NCBI GenBank assembly: GCA_934216505.1
Contig: CAKQBW010000006.1
Coordinates: forward strand, 1-64,000
DNA: 64,000 nt
Reading direction: 5' to 3'
From: an uncultured Alphaproteobacteria bacterium
GTDB taxonomy: Bacteria > Pseudomonadota > Alphaproteobacteria > CAAHEQ01 > UBA3637
Shown: one piece after another, positions 9,152 through 15,929 of the stretch
Layout: each line of letters opens with the position of its first letter
Numbering within the stretch: the first letter of the stretch is position 1
Notes under the pieces: model-generated
Seen by the model: only the letters and a program-made list of their open reading frames with translations
Told to the model about the DNA's origin: nothing
Databases searched by the model: none
Translations under genes and position numbers: made by a program

Positions 9152-9937
9152 ATGTATTTGGATTTTATTGCTGATTATGGTGAAACAACGGGCAGAGATG
9201 ATTTGGCTTTTTCCGAAGTAGATAGACGCTTGGTGGAAGAATTTTCTAAACAAAATTTAAATTGGCCGATGATTAAAAATCTTTCGGTGTGTCCTTTTAA
9301 TACCGTTGAAACGGGCTTTGTGGTGGCCCAGTTGGCGCAAAATTCCCACTTGGGAAAAGAACATATTGTGTATCATAATACCGCTCCCCGTAAAGATGAA
9401 TTGGCGGGGCGTGAAAATAATGCAGGTGAATTTTTGGCTGTGGCTGAGTTGTCCAACGGCGTGCGTGTCATTGGGGTCTATGGGGGCTATACTTTTTCCT
9501 TCTTGGGTGTCCCTGTTTATCAGGTGAAGTGTGCCCGTGATGGGTCGCAATTTCGTTCACGAGATGTGTTCCCACCCTGTGTGGCCAGTTTGGCAAAACA
9601 TGCGGGAAAGCCTTTGGCAGATTGGGATTTATTGGGGGATTTGGTTGAATCGGTGCCTGTTGTCCCCGAAAATATCATTTGCTCTATTGATGGGTATGGA
9701 AACATCAAAACGAATATCAAAATGAATGAGGCGATTCAATCTGTTGAAATTAAAGGAGTGGAAAAGCCTGTGAGGACAGGGGCGGGTATTTTTTCGGCCC
9801 CAGATGGTTGTTTGGTGTTGGCCCCAGGTTCTTCAGGTTGGCAAGATTTAAAGTGTGTGGAACTTTGTTTGCGGGGTGGATCAGCCGCTTTGGCGTTTAA
9901 TAGCCCTGTCCCTGGGGACCGAATCGTCCTGAAATAA
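9152..9937 (+). CDS. SAM hydroxide adenosyltransferase (SAM-HAT, former DUF62) family protein
   Basis: 261 residues. Two family signatures are visible: FRSRDVFPPCVASLAKHAG, matching the GRDIFAPAAA segment at the end of the N-terminal domain, and DGYGNIKTNI, matching the DRFGNLITNI segment of the C-terminal domain. Characterised family members hydrolyse S-adenosylmethionine to adenosine and methionine. The N-terminal DFG-type metal/substrate segment is altered here (DYGETTGRDD), so activity cannot be assumed. The start is chosen at GAAAGGACACAAAATG. It lies 57 bases after aspS and may be cotranscribed with it. Confidence 0.6.
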   Translation: MYLDFIADYGETTGRDDLAFSEVDRRLVEEFSKQNLNWPMIKNLSVCPFNTVETGFVVAQLAQNSHLGKEHIVYHNTAPRKDELAGRENNAGEFLAVAELSNGVRVIGVYGGYTFSFLGVPVYQVKCARDGSQFRSRDVFPPCVASLAKHAGKPLADWDLLGDLVESVPVVPENIICSIDGYGNIKTNIKMNEAIQSVEIKGVEKPVRTGAGIFSAPDGCLVLAPGSSGWQDLKCVELCLRGGSAALAFNSPVPGDRIVLK

Positions 9938-9958
9938 AAGGGGCGTTTGATTTTTTTC

Positions 9959-10001
9959 TTGACAAAGAACGGCTGATTTTCTAAACTTAAAACAAGTTTA
10001 G
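9959..10001 (+). promoter_or_regulatory. Slipin promoter with an inverted repeat over the -10 box
   Basis: TTGACA (9959-9964), 17-base spacer, TAAACT (9982-9987). The -10 lies inside the perfect inverted repeat CTAAACTT-AAAAC-AAGTTTAG (9981-10001), which could be an operator or a 5' RNA hairpin. The ribosome site AAAGGAGGGG follows. Confidence 0.6.
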
Positions 10002-10016
10002 AAAAAGGAGGGGTAT

Positions 10017-10751
10017 ATGTTTGTTATTTTTTTAGTTGTTTTGGTTGGCCTTTTGTTTTTCAGTGGTTTATGCACGGTGATGCAATATGAAAAAGGGTTA
10101 GTCTTTACTTTGGGGCGTTATTCCCGTACTCTAAACCCAGGGTTAAATTGGACCATTCCTTTGATTCAAAGTGTCCAAAAAATTGATATGCGTATTGAAA
10201 CGATAGATATTCCAAAGCAAGAGGTGATTACAAAGGATAATATCCCCGTGAATATCAATGCGGTGGTTTATTTTCATGTGAAGTCCCCTGAAGATGCTGT
10301 GATTGAAATTTCTGATTATGTTTTTGCGGTGGTGCAATTGACACAATCAGCCCTGAAAGATATTATCGGCAACAATGATTTGGATACGATTTTGTCCGAA
10401 CGCAAACGGTTGGGGGAAGAAATTAAAACGATTGTGGATGAAGCCACAGACCGTTGGGGGATAGATATTGATTCCATCAATGTCCAAGAAATTGAATTGC
10501 CTGAAGATATGAAGCGGGCGATGGCGAAGCAGGCCGAAGCAGAACGTAATCGGCGGGCGATGGTGATTACGGCCACAGGGGAAGTTGAATCGGCGAAAAA
10601 GATGTTGGAAGCCTCACAAACTTTGGCGAAAAATCCTTTGACAATTCAGTTGAAGACGTTGCAAACAATCAAAGATATTTCGGCGAACCCTAGCCAAAAA
10701 ATTGTTTTGTTCCCTACGGATATTGGTGATATCTTTAAGTCAAAGAAATAA
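10017..10751 (+). CDS. Slipin (stomatin/SPFH-domain membrane protein)
   Basis: 244 residues: one N-terminal membrane segment (about 1-22), then an SPFH/band-7 domain with the stomatin-like segments YEKGLVFTLGRYSR and GLNWTIPLIQ and the core ...INAVVYFHVKSPEDAV, followed by a helical stretch rich in Ala/Glu (KQAEAERNRRAMVITATGEVESAKK). Family members form ring-like scaffolds at the inner membrane and are often paired with an NfeD-type protease partner, which is absent here. The gene is monocistronic: own promoter in front, strong terminator behind. Confidence 0.9.
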   Translation: MFVIFLVVLVGLLFFSGLCTVMQYEKGLVFTLGRYSRTLNPGLNWTIPLIQSVQKIDMRIETIDIPKQEVITKDNIPVNINAVVYFHVKSPEDAVIEISDYVFAVVQLTQSALKDIIGNNDLDTILSERKRLGEEIKTIVDEATDRWGIDIDSINVQEIELPEDMKRAMAKQAEAERNRRAMVITATGEVESAKKMLEASQTLAKNPLTIQLKTLQTIKDISANPSQKIVLFPTDIGDIFKSKK

Positions 10752-10758
10752 AAAATAA

Positions 10759-10785
10759 GGCCCCGTTTAAGCGGGGCATTTTTTT
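10759..10785 (+). terminator. Rho-independent terminator after the slipin gene
   Basis: Stem GCCCCG/CGGGGC (10760-10777) with loop TTTAAG, followed by A and seven T. Confidence 0.9.
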
Positions 10786-10794
10786 AGGGGATAT

Positions 10795-10827
10795 AAAAAA
10801 ATCAGGAAGACCTTCCCCCCGATTTTT
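10795..10827 (-). terminator. Probable terminator of tRNA-Lys
   Basis: On the minus strand an AATC...GATT stem with an inner GGAAG/CTTCC core is followed by seven T, immediately downstream of the tRNA. Confidence 0.55.
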
Positions 10828-10831
10828 GAAA

Positions 10832-10907
<76 letters not shown>

Positions 10908-11040
10908 CACTCAATAAAGGGCATTATATCCCAACCTTTTTTAAATGTCAAGATTTCTTTTGAAAATTCGTATAAATTTTTTTCTAAAAAGGGTAATTTT
11001 GTTTCGGGGGATATTTTTACTTTTTTATGGGATTTTTCCC

Positions 11041-11069
11041 TTGACAAAAGAGGGGATTTTTTCTATAAT
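11041..11069 (+). promoter_or_regulatory. Consensus sigma70 promoter of the hydrogenase-adhE-rex operon
   Basis: Perfect TTGACA (11041-11046) and TATAAT (11064-11069) with a 17-base spacer, 30 bases before the first gene. A promoter this strong implies that regulation is by repression. Confidence 0.9.
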
Positions 11070-11086
11070 CGTGAAAGAAATCACGA
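11069..11086. promoter_or_regulatory. Rex-box-like operator
   Basis: TCGTGA-AAGAAA-TCACGA is a perfect inverted repeat beginning at the last base of the -10 box and covering the expected transcription start. It matches the published Rex consensus TTGTGAANNNNTTCACAA at 11 of 14 fixed positions, two of the differences being the symmetric T-to-C/A-to-G change. The operon ends in a rex gene, so autoregulated NADH-responsive repression is inferred. Confidence 0.7.
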
Positions 11087-11098
11087 TGAGAGGAAAAA

Positions 11099-11329
11099 AT
11101 GACGGTTGTTCGTGTGTGTTTGGGCAGTTCTTGTTATGTACGTGGCAATGATAAGATGTTGGCTTTTTTGGAAGATTACATTCAAAAAAATAATAAAAAA
11201 ATTCAGATTGAATTGGTGGGGTGTCGTTGCTCTAACTTATGTCAGGAAGGACCTAACCTCTTTATCAACGATAAAAAATATTCTCGTTTGACCCCGAAGG
11301 AATTGGTATCTATTTTGGAGACATTATGA
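11099..11329 (+). CDS. Small thioredoxin-like [2Fe-2S] ferredoxin (HydC/NuoE type)
   Basis: 76 residues. Two cysteines in VCLGSSCYVRG and further ones in VGCRCSNLCQEGP form the C-x4-C...C-x3-C pattern of the thioredoxin-fold [2Fe-2S] domain found in NuoE and in hydrogenase electron-transfer subunits; the domain is stand-alone here. It is the first gene of the operon, with GAGAGGA before its ATG, and overlaps the next gene (ATGA at 11326-11329). It probably carries electrons to or from the adjacent hydrogenase-like sensor; the direct partner is inferred from position only. Confidence 0.75.
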   Translation: MTVVRVCLGSSCYVRGNDKMLAFLEDYIQKNNKKIQIELVGCRCSNLCQEGPNLFINDKKYSRLTPKELVSILETL

Positions 11330-13032
11330 CAGAAAATCAAGGAACCGTTTATACATTGCACAATGAATGTCAGGATTGTTATAAATGCGTGCGGCGTTGT
11401 CCTGTTAAATCTATTCGTATTCAAGAGGGACATGCTTGTGTTTTGTCGGATAAATGTATCTCGTGCGGGCGCTGTGTTGCCCCGTGCCCCAGTCATGCTA
11501 AACGGATTCGTTGTGATTTAGAACCCGTCAAGCGTTTAATTAGTTCAGGTAAAAGGGTTTATGTGTCTTTGGCCCCTAGCTGGCGGGCGGCGTTTGCCTG
11601 TACCTCCAAACAGATGATTGCTACTTTGAAAAAATTGGGTTTTTCGGGGGTAAGTGAAACGGCGCTGGGGGCGCAAGAGGTGTCCATTGAAACGGCACGA
11701 TTGCTTAATCAGATGGAAAAGGGGTTGATGATTTCTTCGGCGTGCCCCTGTATTGTGAAATATATTCAATTATATAAGCCCGCACTTGTCCCTTATTTGG
11801 CCCCGATGGCGTCCCCCGCTTTAACCCATGCTCAAGTTTTAAAAAATCATTTTGGTCAGGATATTGCCATTGTTTTTATTGGACCGTGCATCGCCAAAAA
11901 GGAAGAATCAGACCATCATAAAAACTTGATTGATTGGGCGCTTACTTTTGATGAAGTCAAGTTGTGGTTGAAAGAAGCAGATCAAAAAATAGCCGAAGGG
12001 GATTGTGTGGACGAAAGTTTTGTCCCAGGAGTAGCGTGTGAAGGAAATTTGTATCCTTTGGACGGGGGTATGACGGAAACGATTAAAAAGGTGGGGATTA
12101 AAGAAACTGTCCATCTGTGTCAAGCTTGCTCTTTAGAGGCTTTTGATTTGATGGTTGATTCTTTAAAAATGGAAAATTTAAAAAATCCTGTTTTTGTGGA
12201 AGCGCTGGCTTGTGCAGGGGGATGCCTTCATGGGCCTTGTATTTCCACAAAATTGTCTGAGGCCAACAACATTTCCCGCATTATTCGGCATCTAAAAAAA
12301 CGACCCACAATTCCTCAAACGGCGCAAGTTGTAGTTCCCGAAAATTATCAGGTAAAGCCTCTTTCTCAAAAAACTTATTCGTTGGAGGAAATTCGTGAAG
12401 CCTTGCACTGTATTGGAAAATATGCCCCAGAAGACGAATTGAATTGTGCGGGATGTGGGTATCAAACTTGTCAAGATATGGCGTGTGCCTTGTTGCGTGG
12501 GGATGCAGAACCCTCTATGTGTGTGTCCTATATGCGTAAAATGGCTGCCCATAAAGCCAATGCTTTGTTCAAAAATATCCCCTCGGCTGTGGTGGTGTTG
12601 GACAAAGACTTGAATATCTTGGAAGCGAATGAGGCTTTTATAAAAATGTTTGCAGGGGAAAATCAACAATTTTATCTGACAAATCCCCAAAAATTGTTAG
12701 GGTGTTCTTTGGGAGTATTCTTTGGGGCTGAAAAGATTTTTGCCACTGTTTTGGCGGAGGGAAAAGAAATTCACAAAGAAGCCTATCATTGGCACAATAA
12801 ATGCTATGAAATACATGCCTTTCCAATGGAAGAAAAAGTGTCTGTGGGAGGGGTAATTACAGATATTACAAATGCCACTCATTCCCGTGAAGCGGTGGCC
12901 CAAAAAGCCAAAGAAGTGATTGATAAAAACATTGCTACTGTCCAACAAATTGCGTGTTTATTGGGGGAGCATATGGTTCAAACAGAAACGATATTGAACA
13001 CCATCGCCAATGAATATGAGGATAAAGAATAA
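11326..13032 (+). CDS. Sensory-type [FeFe]-hydrogenase homologue with a PAS domain (HydS-like)
   Basis: 568 residues: two [4Fe-4S] ferredoxin motifs (about 10-65), an H-cluster domain (about 70-330), a CAGCGYQTCQDMAC...C Fe-S domain (about 380-410), a PAS domain (about 420-525) and a helical tail. The H-cluster ligand cysteines remain in SSACPC, IGPCIAKKEE and ACAGGCLHGPC, but the cysteine just before the first ligand, which passes protons in catalytic enzymes, is Ala (SAC instead of SCC). This is the pattern of the putative sensory groups, thought to respond to H2 or redox state rather than turn over fast. No kinase domain is attached; the next gene is a PP2C phosphatase, a pairing also described in clostridial gene clusters. 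Confidence 0.85.
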   Translation: MTENQGTVYTLHNECQDCYKCVRRCPVKSIRIQEGHACVLSDKCISCGRCVAPCPSHAKRIRCDLEPVKRLISSGKRVYVSLAPSWRAAFACTSKQMIATLKKLGFSGVSETALGAQEVSIETARLLNQMEKGLMISSACPCIVKYIQLYKPALVPYLAPMASPALTHAQVLKNHFGQDIAIVFIGPCIAKKEESDHHKNLIDWALTFDEVKLWLKEADQKIAEGDCVDESFVPGVACEGNLYPLDGGMTETIKKVGIKETVHLCQACSLEAFDLMVDSLKMENLKNPVFVEALACAGGCLHGPCISTKLSEANNISRIIRHLKKRPTIPQTAQVVVPENYQVKPLSQKTYSLEEIREALHCIGKYAPEDELNCAGCGYQTCQDMACALLRGDAEPSMCVSYMRKMAAHKANALFKNIPSAVVVLDKDLNILEANEAFIKMFAGENQQFYLTNPQKLLGCSLGVFFGAEKIFATVLAEGKEIHKEAYHWHNKCYEIHAFPMEEKVSVGGVITDITNATHSREAVAQKAKEVIDKNIATVQQIACLLGEHMVQTETILNTIANEYEDKE

Positions 13033-14193
13033 ATGTTTATTGATGTGGATTGTACGCAGGTAAAAAAATATGGCCAGAATGCTTTTGGGGACTATTTCGC
13101 CTCGCAACGCAGTGAAAATCAAGGGCGTGTTTTGGCGGTACTTTCTGATGGTTTGGGAAGCGGGATTAAAGCAAATATCTTGTCTTGTATGACGGCCACG
13201 ATGTTGTTGCGTTTTATTGAAGAGGATATTCCTATTCAAAAGGCGGCTCAAATTATTATGGATTCTTTGCCTGTGTGTCAAGTGCGTCAAATCAGTTATG
13301 CGACTTTTTCGGCGGTGGATTGCCGTCCTGATGGGACTGTTTGGGTGGTAGAAGAGGGCAACCCCTCCTTTGTTTTAATGCGGGGGGCTGAAGAAGTTCC
13401 TTTGGATTTTCAAGAAATTGTTTCCCCTAAATTTCCCACCAGATGCTTGAAAATGTACCAATTTAAAGTCTTAGAAGGGGACCGTTTGATTTTTTGTTCT
13501 GATGGGATAACGCAGGCGGGAATGGGGACAAAGGAATATCCTTTGGGATTGCAAAGGCAGGGTCTTTTAGCTTTTTTGCACCAACAATTAAAGCGCACCC
13601 CCTTCGTATCTAGTACAGATTTATCCAAGCAAGTGGTTGAGCAGGCTCTTTTGGTGGAACCAAAGCATCAGGCGGGGGATGATATTTCTTGTGCTGTTTT
13701 GTATTTCAGGACGCCTCGTAAATCTTTAATTTTTACGGGTCCGCCTTATCATCGGGCTAAAGACAGAGAGTATTGTCTTTCTTTTGGCTTTTTTGCGGGA
13801 AAGAAAGCCATTTGTGGTGGGACAACAGCCAACATGATTTCACGGGAATTAAAGCGTGAAATTGAAAATGTTCCCGACCAAGAATCGGGCGATTTACCCC
13901 CGATTGCCAAAATGGAGGGGGTGGATTTACTGACCGAAGGGATTTTGACTTTAACCCGTGCGGCCGAGTACTTAGAAAAGGAAGAGTTGAATCACCATGA
14001 TGCGGCGGGGTTATTGGTGAATTTTTTGTTGGAATCAGACATCATAGAATTTATGGTGGGGGCGATGTTAAATCAAGCACACTATGACCCGTCATTGCCC
14101 ATAGAAATAGAAATAAGGAGAACAATCGTCAAAAAAATCAAAAAAGTATTAGAAAGTAAGTATTTTAAACAAGTAATCATCACTTATATTTAG
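13033..14193 (+). CDS. SpoIIE/PP2C-type serine phosphatase of the hydrogenase cluster
   Basis: 386 residues. The PP2C metal-binding motifs are LSDGLGSG (about 37), FCSDGITQAG (about 155) and GDDISCAVL (about 218). A C-terminal extension of about 140 residues (CGGTTANMISREL, PPIAKMEGVDLLTEGILTL) resembles that of phosphatases sitting beside PAS-containing hydrogenases in Firmicutes. It starts directly after the preceding stop (TAAATG). The likely role is the output of the HydS-like sensor, dephosphorylating a Ser/Thr protein that is not identifiable in this window. Confidence 0.82.
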   Translation: MFIDVDCTQVKKYGQNAFGDYFASQRSENQGRVLAVLSDGLGSGIKANILSCMTATMLLRFIEEDIPIQKAAQIIMDSLPVCQVRQISYATFSAVDCRPDGTVWVVEEGNPSFVLMRGAEEVPLDFQEIVSPKFPTRCLKMYQFKVLEGDRLIFCSDGITQAGMGTKEYPLGLQRQGLLAFLHQQLKRTPFVSSTDLSKQVVEQALLVEPKHQAGDDISCAVLYFRTPRKSLIFTGPPYHRAKDREYCLSFGFFAGKKAICGGTTANMISRELKREIENVPDQESGDLPPIAKMEGVDLLTEGILTLTRAAEYLEKEELNHHDAAGLLVNFLLESDIIEFMVGAMLNQAHYDPSLPIEIEIRRTIVKKIKKVLESKYFKQVIITYI

Positions 14194-14202
14194 GAGGTAA
14201 TA

Positions 14203-14460
14203 ATGCAAAAAATTAAAGTTCAGGTTTGTCAAGGAACGACTTGTTTTGTGATGGGGGGCGACATTATCAAAGAAATGTTGGCCACCTTGAATAACAAATA
14301 TGGCGATCGGGTAGAAGTTTCTTCTGTCCGATGCTTGGGGGCGTGTCATCAAAGTGATTCTTTTTCCAAAGCCCCCTATATATGTGTTGATGGTGAAATT
14401 GTTGTCTCAGCCAATTTAGAAAAGGTAATCAAAATTATTGAAAGTAAATTAAACAAATGA
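14203..14460 (+). CDS. Thioredoxin-like [2Fe-2S] ferredoxin, second copy
   Basis: 85 residues with CQGTTCFVMGG and VRCLGACHQSD, the four-cysteine pattern of the NuoE-type [2Fe-2S] fold. Strong ribosome site TAGGAGGTAATAATG. It overlaps the hydrogenase gene by ATGA, so the two are probably translated together and this protein likely transfers electrons to the catalytic hydrogenase. It is related to, but clearly different from, the copy at the head of the operon, in line with one carrier per hydrogenase module. Confidence 0.78.
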   Translation: MQKIKVQVCQGTTCFVMGGDIIKEMLATLNNKYGDRVEVSSVRCLGACHQSDSFSKAPYICVDGEIVVSANLEKVIKIIESKLNK

Positions 14461-15929
14461 ATAATATATCAGAATTAGAAACAAAAAGATTAAAACGTGA
14501 GGTTTTGGTACGTTTAATCAAAGCCTTTTTGTCCGATAATTTTGCGGAAAATACACGTTTAATTCCCTATGAAATGCGGCCCAAATACGCCGATGTCGCT
14601 TTTCGGTGCTGTAATTATAAAGAGCGGGGTATTTTGCGGGCTAGAACTTTGGCAGGATTGGGTTTTTCCATTGAAAAAGATGATGAAAAAACACTTTTGT
14701 CAGATTATGCCAATCAAGCCTTGAATCGTCAAAAACCAGATCCAGAGCCTTTGACGGTGGTGGAAAGTGCCTGTCATAGCTGTCCAGCCTCGCGGGTTTA
14801 TGTAACTGAGTTATGCCAAAATTGTGTGGCGCGTCCGTGTATGAATACTTGCCGTTTTGGGGCGATTTCTCATGTCAATGGGCGTTCTGTGATTGATCCG
14901 GCGAAATGTAAAAAGTGCGGTATGTGTATCGCAGCCTGTCCTTATGGGGCGATTGTGAAAACAGTGGTGCCTTGTGAGAATGTGTGCCCAGTGGGGGCGA
15001 TTGCCAAAGATGAACATGGGTTTGCCCGTATTGATGCGGAAAAATGTATTTCCTGTGGTAAGTGCGTGTCTGCCTGTCCTTTTGGGGCGGTGCATGCCAA
15101 ATCACAAATTATTGATATTTTAAAGAATATCAAGGAAGGCAAAGAAGTGATTGCTTTGATTGCCCCCGCTTTAATTGGACATTTGCCCTGTGCCCCCGAA
15201 CAAATCAAAGATGCGCTGAAAAAAGTGGGATTTTCTTCTGTTTATGAAGTGGCGCAAGGGGCCGATATTACCACAGCGGTGGAGGCTAAAGATTTCCAAG
15301 AACGCTTGGAACAAGGGGCGCCTTTTATGACAACTTCTTGTTGTGCCGCTTATAACGAATTGGTTAAAAAGCATTTGCCCGAAATTAAACCCTATGTTTC
15401 GGACGCCCATACGCCAATGTATTATACGGCTGAGTTGGTGAAAAAAGAACACCCGAATGCCATAACGGTTTTTGTTAGTCCGTGTTTTGCTAAACGGCGT
15501 GAGGCGTTGGATAATCCCAATGTGAATTATTTAATGAATTTTGAAGAATTAGGGGCGGCCTTGATAGCGATGGGTGTTGAAATAGATGCTTGTGTCCAAG
15601 AAGCCTTTGATTATGCTTCTTCAAAAGAAGCAAGAGAGTTTGCCTTATCTGGCGGTGTGGCGCGTGCCGTTCAAGCCGCTTGGAAAGGTGAAAAAGATGC
15701 CATTAAACCTGTGGTGGTTAATGGTTTGGATAAAGCCGCAATACGCGACTTGAAAATCTATGCAAAGACTGGCAAATGTCCGGCTGGTAATTTGTTGGAA
15801 ATCATGTGCTGTCCCGGCGGTTGTATCGCTGGGAATGCATGCTTGGGTTCTCTGAAGGATGCATTTAAAAAAGTCAAGGATTATGGAGAAAAAGGACAAT
15901 CATTTGAACAAAGAAAGGAAGAAAAATGA
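14457..15929 (+). CDS. [FeFe] hydrogenase, group B-like, with multiple N-terminal Fe-S clusters
   Basis: 490 residues. The N-terminal third holds a cysteine-rich segment (CHSCPASRVYVTELCQNC) and two further [4Fe-4S] ferredoxin motifs (CKKCGMCIAACP, CISCGKCVSACP). The H-cluster domain has TTSCCAAY, VSPCFAKRREA and IMCCPGGCIAGNAC, keeping all four cluster ligands and the proton-transfer cysteine. Pro-to-Ala in the first motif and SPC rather than MPC in the second place it outside the classical group A enzymes. Predicted to reduce protons with reduced ferredoxin during fermentation. Maturases HydE, HydF and HydG are not in this window and must be encoded elsewhere if it is active. Confidence 0.87.
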   Translation: MNNISELETKRLKREVLVRLIKAFLSDNFAENTRLIPYEMRPKYADVAFRCCNYKERGILRARTLAGLGFSIEKDDEKTLLSDYANQALNRQKPDPEPLTVVESACHSCPASRVYVTELCQNCVARPCMNTCRFGAISHVNGRSVIDPAKCKKCGMCIAACPYGAIVKTVVPCENVCPVGAIAKDEHGFARIDAEKCISCGKCVSACPFGAVHAKSQIIDILKNIKEGKEVIALIAPALIGHLPCAPEQIKDALKKVGFSSVYEVAQGADITTAVEAKDFQERLEQGAPFMTTSCCAAYNELVKKHLPEIKPYVSDAHTPMYYTAELVKKEHPNAITVFVSPCFAKRREALDNPNVNYLMNFEELGAALIAMGVEIDACVQEAFDYASSKEAREFALSGGVARAVQAAWKGEKDAIKPVVVNGLDKAAIRDLKIYAKTGKCPAGNLLEIMCCPGGCIAGNACLGSLKDAFKKVKDYGEKGQSFEQRKEEK

